Source: an uncultured Flavobacteriales bacterium (GTDB taxonomy: Bacteria; Bacteroidota; Bacteroidia; Flavobacteriales_D; Sanyastnellaceae). From it: DNA of 7,680 nt. The position numbers were made by a program, and so were the translations under genes. The notes beneath the pieces were generated by a model. The model did not search any database. It was not told where the DNA came from and saw only the letters and a list, made by a program, of their open reading frames with translations. Position 1 is the stretch's first letter. Each line of letters begins with the position of its first letter. Below, in pieces: positions 1 through 4,827 of the stretch. The stretch covers positions 1 through 7,680 of the forward strand of contig CALKUW010000127.1 in NCBI GenBank assembly GCA_937996585.1, in the 5' to 3' direction.

Positions 1-389
1 GCTCTACCAAAGAGTTGGCCTTGCGCTCCAATTACCGCATTTTAAGGAGCCACCTCGTCGCAGACAAAGAAGCCCGTCTTAGGTCCATGCGATTGGGGGT
101 TGGCACGGAAGAATATTGGCAGGTAGTGCCGGTGGCCATTCGTGAGTTGGCCAACGAATCGGTTTTGAGGCCGGTTATCGGGTCGCCCTTGCGGGTGCTT
201 CATGCCTTAGTGCGCGGTCAGATTGATGCAGCAGTATTCTACATCGAGAATCCACATCTGAATGCTGTGGTACAGTTTTTTGTGAATCAAGCCCTTGTGG
301 AACGGACTGAAGTGCGCGTAGATGAGGCCAATATTACCGTGCATGGCCAGCGATTCTCCGAAAAAGTGAAAGGCAGGGTAAGGGCATAA
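1..389 (+). CDS. 3' end of an unrecognised protein gene (5' partial)
   Basis: The reading frame is open to the left edge of the window (codons before position 15 read S-T-K-E) and ends with TAA at 387-389, so this is the C-terminal ~129 residues of a longer protein. The TTG at 15 could serve as a start but nothing favours it. The visible part begins with an Arg-rich, probably helical stretch (RILRSHLVADKEARLRSMRL), continues with a hydrophobic segment around RVLHALVRGQIDAAVFYIEN, and ends with a basic tail (KVKGRVRA). I see no signal peptide, transmembrane helix, catalytic motif or T9SS tail in this fragment and do not recognise the family. The reading as a real gene rests on the open frame, plausible soluble-protein composition, and the terminator directly after the stop. 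It converges on the lipoprotein gene, so it is not in the same operon as the rest of the window. Confidence 0.75.
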   Translation, partial: STKELALRSNYRILRSHLVADKEARLRSMRLGVGTEEYWQVVPVAIRELANESVLRPVIGSPLRVLHALVRGQIDAAVFYIENPHLNAVVQFFVNQALVERTEVRVDEANITVHGQRFSEKVKGRVRA

Positions 390-417
390 AAAAAAGGAGG
401 TTCCGCCTCCTTTTTTT
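388..417. terminator. Bidirectional intrinsic terminator between convergent genes
   Basis: A run of A residues (388-395) leads into GGAGG (396-400), loop TTCCG (401-405), CCTCC (406-410) and seven T residues (411-417). The stem can be extended by A-T pairs. Because an A-tract precedes and a T-tract follows, it reads as a rho-independent terminator on both strands. It lies immediately after the TAA of the left-hand gene and 16 bases beyond the stop of the lipoprotein gene, exactly where two convergent transcripts should end. Confidence 0.9.
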
Positions 418-433
418 CACCCCAAAGCTGTGG

Positions 434-1438
434 TCAGTTCACCTGTTCAAAACGCAACAGGTACGAGTAGTCGTAAATGTCTTCGCCATTGTATTCTCGG
501 AATTGGTAAGCTTGTAGGTCATCCAATTCCAGTTCCAAGATTTTCCAGTAAATGCTGAGTTCTTTCAACTGGTCATTGAAGGATTCTGTCAGGGTAATCC
601 CGAGATTATCAGCGATATAAGCAAGGATTACGGCATCATTGTCTGCGGTTGCAAGGGTGCCAATGAAGACTTCCACTGATATTCCATAGGTAGCGAAAAG
701 CGCCGCGGCCAAATTGGGATCATCCCAGCCGGAAACTTCAGCAGATACTTCTTCGAAGGTCAATTCCACACCATATTCGTCCAACATCCCGGCAATGATG
801 CCTTCAATGTCCTCACTGGATTCAATCAACCCTTCGGAGAGCAAATCATCAATGAAATCCCCCATAACGGCCGTAACGTCATCTCCGAATTGGAAATCGA
901 AGAATGCACCACCTCCCGTATAGGTAAAGGCTGTGTATGTGCTCATCAATTGCAAGGCCAAATCCCACACGTCGTCCGTGATATCCACGTACGACCCCGC
1001 TTCGAAAATGAGGGTGTCAAGTACCATGAGGGCGTCCGCATAGGATTGATGCAGTTCGTTTTGATTCATCCCAGCTGAGTCCAAGTAAAAGGGTCCAACC
1101 GTTTCCATGTTGGAGACCTCCATGAGGAGGATCGAGGCATCTTCATTGAACATCCATGTGCCATCATACGTCAGCGCTTCACCTTCATTGAAGATGGTCA
1201 CCGTTGCGTCGTCACGGAACTCGACATCCAGGCGCAGGTTGTTCGATCCCAGTAATTCCGTCATGTTGGTGTCAGCTTCAACGCCAACCTCTTGTACGCG
1301 CACAGATTCCCATGTGCCGAGGATGCGCTTCTCGGGAGAACGCAGGTGGAACAGCGAACCGTCCTGATCATATTTCGTGCAGCTCCCCAGAACTAAGAGG
1401 GCAGCAGACAGCAGCAGAAGGTAGGTTTTGTTGATCAT
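434..1438 (-). CDS. Outer-membrane lipoprotein with split lipocalin-like domain
   Basis: Predicted 334-residue lipoprotein. I chose ATG 1438 rather than the in-frame ATG at 1456: it gives a compact signal peptide (MINK, then TYLLLLSAALLVLG) ending in lipobox L-G-S-C, with Cys20 as the lipidated residue, and it lies one base after the receptor stop (TGA-T-ATG), suggesting translational coupling. After the Cys, a segment at about 1109-1327 has the R-x-L-G-T-W-E motif, beta-strands and a D-G-T-W repeat typical of Bacteroidota lipocalin-like lipoproteins. The C-terminus (443-568) returns to strand-rich sequence (SIYWKILELELDDLQAYQFR). Between them, about 569-1057 encodes an acidic, mostly helical insertion of ~160 residues (for example FIDDLLSEGLIESSEDIEG) that I do not recognise. 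It probably partners the receptor upstream, binding ligand or stabilising the complex; that role is inferred from position only. It is not SusD-like. No Shine-Dalgarno is visible. Confidence 0.88.
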   Translation of the reverse strand: MINKTYLLLLSAALLVLGSCTKYDQDGSLFHLRSPEKRILGTWESVRVQEVGVEADTNMTELLGSNNLRLDVEFRDDATVTIFNEGEALTYDGTWMFNEDASILLMEVSNMETVGPFYLDSAGMNQNELHQSYADALMVLDTLIFEAGSYVDITDDVWDLALQLMSTYTAFTYTGGGAFFDFQFGDDVTAVMGDFIDDLLSEGLIESSEDIEGIIAGMLDEYGVELTFEEVSAEVSGWDDPNLAAALFATYGISVEVFIGTLATADNDAVILAYIADNLGITLTESFNDQLKELSIYWKILELELDDLQAYQFREYNGEDIYDYSYLLRFEQVN

Positions 1439-1439
1439 A

Positions 1440-4400
1440 TCAAATGGTGTATGCAAGGGAAATGCGGAAGGAACGACCGGTGGTGAAGGACAGCCAATCG
1501 TACAATTCTCCGTTGAACAAGTACGTTTTGCGGTTGATGGGATTCAATAGGTTCCGCGCCCGCAGACCGAGCGAGAAATGCTCTCCGAGTTGCTGACTCA
1601 TTCGGAAATCAAGGGACGGGGTAGGCTGCTGGTAGATGTCCGGCAAGCCACCACTGGTGGTCAAAATGAGCTTTTCACCTTGAACGTTGAACGCGACTGT
1701 TGCATTGAAATTCGATGAATCCGGGGCGTACGTCAGGATGGCGTTGACGATGTAGGGGCTTTGTCCAAACAACGGGCGCGTGTCCGGGTGCATCGGATCC
1801 GTGTTTCGAATGGCGTTCAGCTCCTCTTCGAAGATGGCGGTGCGGCTGCGGATGAACGTCAGGTTCGCTGACAGGTTCCAGGCGCTGGCTCCGTCGATGT
1901 AGTTGCCAAGGTTTGTCTTCGTTTCCAATTCGAGGCCTACAACGTTGGCGTACGGAACGTTGGCCCAGGTGTATTCCGTGTTGACCGCCTCTAGGACTGA
2001 AGTTTGTTCGATGGGGTCTGTGAACCGCTTGTAAAAAAGGCTGGCGCTGAACACCTCACCCAAATTGGGGTACCGCTCAATGCGCAGGTCGAAATTGTCG
2101 ATTTTCGTCCCGTCGAGCAGGGGATTTCCTTTCAAGACCTCGAGCGTTTCGAAGTCGAATCCGCGGAAGGGTGATTTCTCTCGGAAAACGGGTCGGGCGA
2201 TGCTGCGGCTGTAAGACGCCCGCAGGTTCGTGGACTTGATGGGGTCGATTTCCCCCAATTGCCAGACGAGGTTGGCCGAAGGCATCCAATCGGTTTCGTT
2301 GAGCCCGCCTTCCAATCGGAGCATTTCTTGTGGCGTCAGGTCTTCCGAAATGTCGAGTTTCAAAGAGCGGATGCTCATGTCGGTTTTTTCCACCCGCACA
2401 CCGGTGTTCAATTTGATGCGATCGCTGATGTTCCAGTCGGTCATGGCGTAGGCTCCCAGTACGTCCATGCGCCCTTCGTCTGTGTTGATCAAATCGGTCA
2501 GCAGCAGCGTTTCAACGTAGTTTTCGCCGCGAACGATTTCCATATTTTCATCAGCAAAAAACGCATCGAGGTCACCGTCAAAAAAGGCACCTTGTTCGGC
2601 CATGCCGAACACCGCTTCTTCATGAGCCCGTGTGGTTTTGACCCAAGAAGCACCGGCTGAAAACTTGCCGAGCTCACTTTCTTTACCGCCCAGTGGCTGC
2701 GTATAGTGCACCTTGCCGTCGAGTTTCGTTTCGTTGAGCTTTCGGAAGTAGCGCGTGGGGGAGGGATAGAAGCTTTGGTTGATGGAGTATACAGTGTCAA
2801 CATCAACGGGTACGAACAAATCGACGATGTCGAGCCCCTCCGATTGCAGCACCTCCAATGTGCCTTCCGTATCAGAGGCCCAATTCTCAGGAATGGCGCC
2901 ATCGTCGATCAGTTCCCCAATCAACTCGAGGGCCTCCGCCGTCAAATCATCTCCGCTAGCGGATGTAAATTCCGCGAGGGAATCGATGGCTGTAATGCGC
3001 TCACTGTAATTGTTATAGAAAACTTTCAGATCCGGCGTTTCCATTTGGCCCGAGCTATAACTCACGATCCATTCGAGCTTGGCTTCACTGGCGGGGAGGA
3101 AGTGCTCACCTCGGCCCTGGAAAATGTTCAGTCGTCGCTCTTCGTAGCGCTGGGTGCGCTGCTCCTGCATCTCATCCGTATCTATGGGGTTCACCCCGAG
3201 CATGTACCGGGAGGAATTTTGTCCGTTGATGTTCGGCATGGCCATGAAGGACAACTTGTTGAACTCGTTGAGCTTGTAGCTCAGGTTGAGCAGGGCATTC
3301 CAACGGTGCGTTTCATTGGTGCGCTCGTCGGTGTAGTAGTTCTGCACATCCAGGGAATCCGTTCCTTCGATGGAGCCGGCGGCCCAACGCGCATAGACAC
3401 CGTCCTGATAGGCGCGCGTGTTGCGGGCATACTGTGCTCCGAAAATGTAGCCGAGCTGGCGTCCGAAGAGGCTGGTCTGGTTGCCGAAGCTCAAGGAGTG
3501 TTTCATGTCCATGGCGGCGCGGCGCGTCACGTGCTCCCAGGTGTTGCCGAAGCTTTGCCCGATGTCCGTCAGTTCCTGGTTGGCTGCGATGGATGCCGGA
3601 ATGCCGGCATTGAAGTACAGGGAATCCGAGTAGTTCACACCCCACAGATCGATGTAGCCGAGGCTGCCGAGGACACAGTTGCGGTCGGATGTATTGGCGA
3701 TGTCCCCGAGACTGCCCAGCCCGCACTCGGCGAGACAGGAGTCCACCACATCCTGGGAAATGCCGTTGACGTCGACCAGGTACTGGATCTGGTCCCCGAA
3801 GGAAACATTGACCAGCGTGGGCCAGTCATCCACGGTGCGACCGTCAACCAGACCGGGCAATTGACGGAAGCCGTCATCGTAGCCCATCCAATCCGTGCTA
3901 CTCCGCTCGCTGGAAATGACGTCCCTTCCGGTGGTATTGGTGTTCCATCCCAGACTGGACGCGTAGTTGAAGGAGAAGGTCTCCGGGAAGTCCTTGGTTT
4001 CCACGGAGATGTACGCACCGGCCCAATCCGACGGCAGGTTGGCCGTCTGCGTCTTGGTCACCACGAGGTTGTCCACCAGGTTGGTGGGGAACAGGTCCAT
4101 TTCGATGGTGTTGCGCCGCGGATCGATGGAAGGGACCTCGGCACCGTTGAGGGTCGTCTTGAGGTAACGGTCGGAAAGGCCCCGGACGAAAACGAAATTT
4201 CCAACGGTGGAGACGCCGGGTACCCGCTTCATGGCGCTCGCAGCGTCATTGTCACCTGTCCGCTTGATCTGCTGGCTGGAGATGTAATCAATGCTGGCGG
4301 CGGACTTCTTCTTGATGTTCTCCATGTAGACATCCCGCGTCCGATCGACTTTGGCAATGACCTCTGCCGCCTGCTCTATGACGAATGTCTCGGCGAATAG

Positions 4401-4688
4401 GTTGAAGTTCACGATGACCACTTCATCTCCGGTGATGGTGACCGATTCCGTGATGGGGGTATAACCGATGAAGCGTCCGATGACCTTGTACGTCCCGGGC
4501 GCCAACCCTTCGAGGCTGTAGTTGCCGTCCAGGTCGGCCATGGCACCTTTGGTCGTGCCTTCTACGAAAGCATTGGCCCCGATGAGGGTTTCACCTGTTT
4601 GACCGTCGGTGATTTTCCCTCGGATTGCTCCTTGGGCGGCGACCATGAACGGCATGAACAGGGTCAGGAGCAGGATTGAAGAGCGCAT
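1440..4688 (-). CDS. TonB-dependent outer-membrane receptor with carboxypeptidase-regulatory-like N-domain
   Basis: A 1082-residue outer-membrane importer powered by TonB-ExbBD. The ATG at 4688 directly starts a signal peptide (MRSSILLLTLFMPFMVAAQG; cleavage near the AQ). Residues ~20-98 form a CarboxypepD_reg-like beta-sandwich (IRGKITDGQTGETLIGANA, then the DLDGNYSLEGLAPGTYKV motif). Residues ~120-235 are the plug, with MKRVPGVSTVGNFVFVRGLS, RYLKTTLNGAEVPS and the WAGAYISVETKDFPE exit into the barrel. The rest is an alternating beta-barrel ending in FRISLAYTI. Length suits large Bacteroidota receptors, but no adjacent SusD gene is visible and it looks unlike a SusC glycan porin. Two loop insertions stand out: residues ~280-375 with three cysteines (318, 322, 338), and a helical acidic stretch at ~566-638. 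The substrate is unknown. The lipoprotein gene follows after one base; a hairpin separates it from the upstream beta-helix gene. Confidence 0.95.
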   Translation of the reverse strand: MRSSILLLTLFMPFMVAAQGAIRGKITDGQTGETLIGANAFVEGTTKGAMADLDGNYSLEGLAPGTYKVIGRFIGYTPITESVTITGDEVVIVNFNLFAETFVIEQAAEVIAKVDRTRDVYMENIKKKSAASIDYISSQQIKRTGDNDAASAMKRVPGVSTVGNFVFVRGLSDRYLKTTLNGAEVPSIDPRRNTIEMDLFPTNLVDNLVVTKTQTANLPSDWAGAYISVETKDFPETFSFNYASSLGWNTNTTGRDVISSERSSTDWMGYDDGFRQLPGLVDGRTVDDWPTLVNVSFGDQIQYLVDVNGISQDVVDSCLAECGLGSLGDIANTSDRNCVLGSLGYIDLWGVNYSDSLYFNAGIPASIAANQELTDIGQSFGNTWEHVTRRAAMDMKHSLSFGNQTSLFGRQLGYIFGAQYARNTRAYQDGVYARWAAGSIEGTDSLDVQNYYTDERTNETHRWNALLNLSYKLNEFNKLSFMAMPNINGQNSSRYMLGVNPIDTDEMQEQRTQRYEERRLNIFQGRGEHFLPASEAKLEWIVSYSSGQMETPDLKVFYNNYSERITAIDSLAEFTSASGDDLTAEALELIGELIDDGAIPENWASDTEGTLEVLQSEGLDIVDLFVPVDVDTVYSINQSFYPSPTRYFRKLNETKLDGKVHYTQPLGGKESELGKFSAGASWVKTTRAHEEAVFGMAEQGAFFDGDLDAFFADENMEIVRGENYVETLLLTDLINTDEGRMDVLGAYAMTDWNISDRIKLNTGVRVEKTDMSIRSLKLDISEDLTPQEMLRLEGGLNETDWMPSANLVWQLGEIDPIKSTNLRASYSRSIARPVFREKSPFRGFDFETLEVLKGNPLLDGTKIDNFDLRIERYPNLGEVFSASLFYKRFTDPIEQTSVLEAVNTEYTWANVPYANVVGLELETKTNLGNYIDGASAWNLSANLTFIRSRTAIFEEELNAIRNTDPMHPDTRPLFGQSPYIVNAILTYAPDSSNFNATVAFNVQGEKLILTTSGGLPDIYQQPTPSLDFRMSQQLGEHFSLGLRARNLLNPINRKTYLFNGELYDWLSFTTGRSFRISLAYTI

Positions 4689-4767
4689 GTACGCAATAAT
4701 TTTTGCAAAGGGATGGAATTGCCTTGCTGGGCGTGTTAAGCAAGTGTTATCGAAAGGTGTCCAATGA

Positions 4768-4797
4768 GAAAGGCCGGACCCTGGGGCCCGGCCTTTC
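4768..4797 (-). terminator. GC-rich hairpin, probable terminator of the beta-helix gene
   Basis: A perfect 10-bp inverted repeat, GAAAGGCCGG (4768-4777) and CCGGCCTTTC (4788-4797), encloses a 10-base loop region. It lies 31 bases downstream of the stop of the giant minus-strand gene and 79 bases upstream of the receptor start. Read on the minus strand the last arm ends CCTTTCTC, so the U-tract is short and partly inside the stem; termination may be incomplete. It could instead partially uncouple expression, or protect the 3' end of an abundant surface-protein mRNA. The rest of the 139-bp gap (4689-4827) holds no gene and no convincing consensus promoter. Confidence 0.65.
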
Positions 4798-4827
4798 GAC
4801 TTGGTTCAAAGTGAGGTTGGTATGTCG

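Noticed and set aside
1436..1456. ATG at 1456 as lipoprotein start
   Set aside because: It would overlap the receptor stop and add MHTPFD before the natural signal peptide. ATG 1438 gives a better-formed lipoprotein signal and a one-base gap.
2706..4400. 564-codon open frame on the + strand, antisense to the receptor gene
   Set aside because: It lies wholly inside the receptor gene on the opposite strand. The protein is rich in His, Val, Gly and Arg with no domain or signal, as expected from reverse-complementing a GC-rich coding frame with few stop codons. The receptor frame explains the region fully.
4706..4740. Possible Bacteroidota promoter (CCCTTTG at 4706-4713 on the minus strand) upstream of the receptor
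   Set aside because: Only the TTTG half of a -7 box matches, the TA is missing, and the nearest upstream TTG is about 27 bases away rather than about 20. Too weak to list as a feature.
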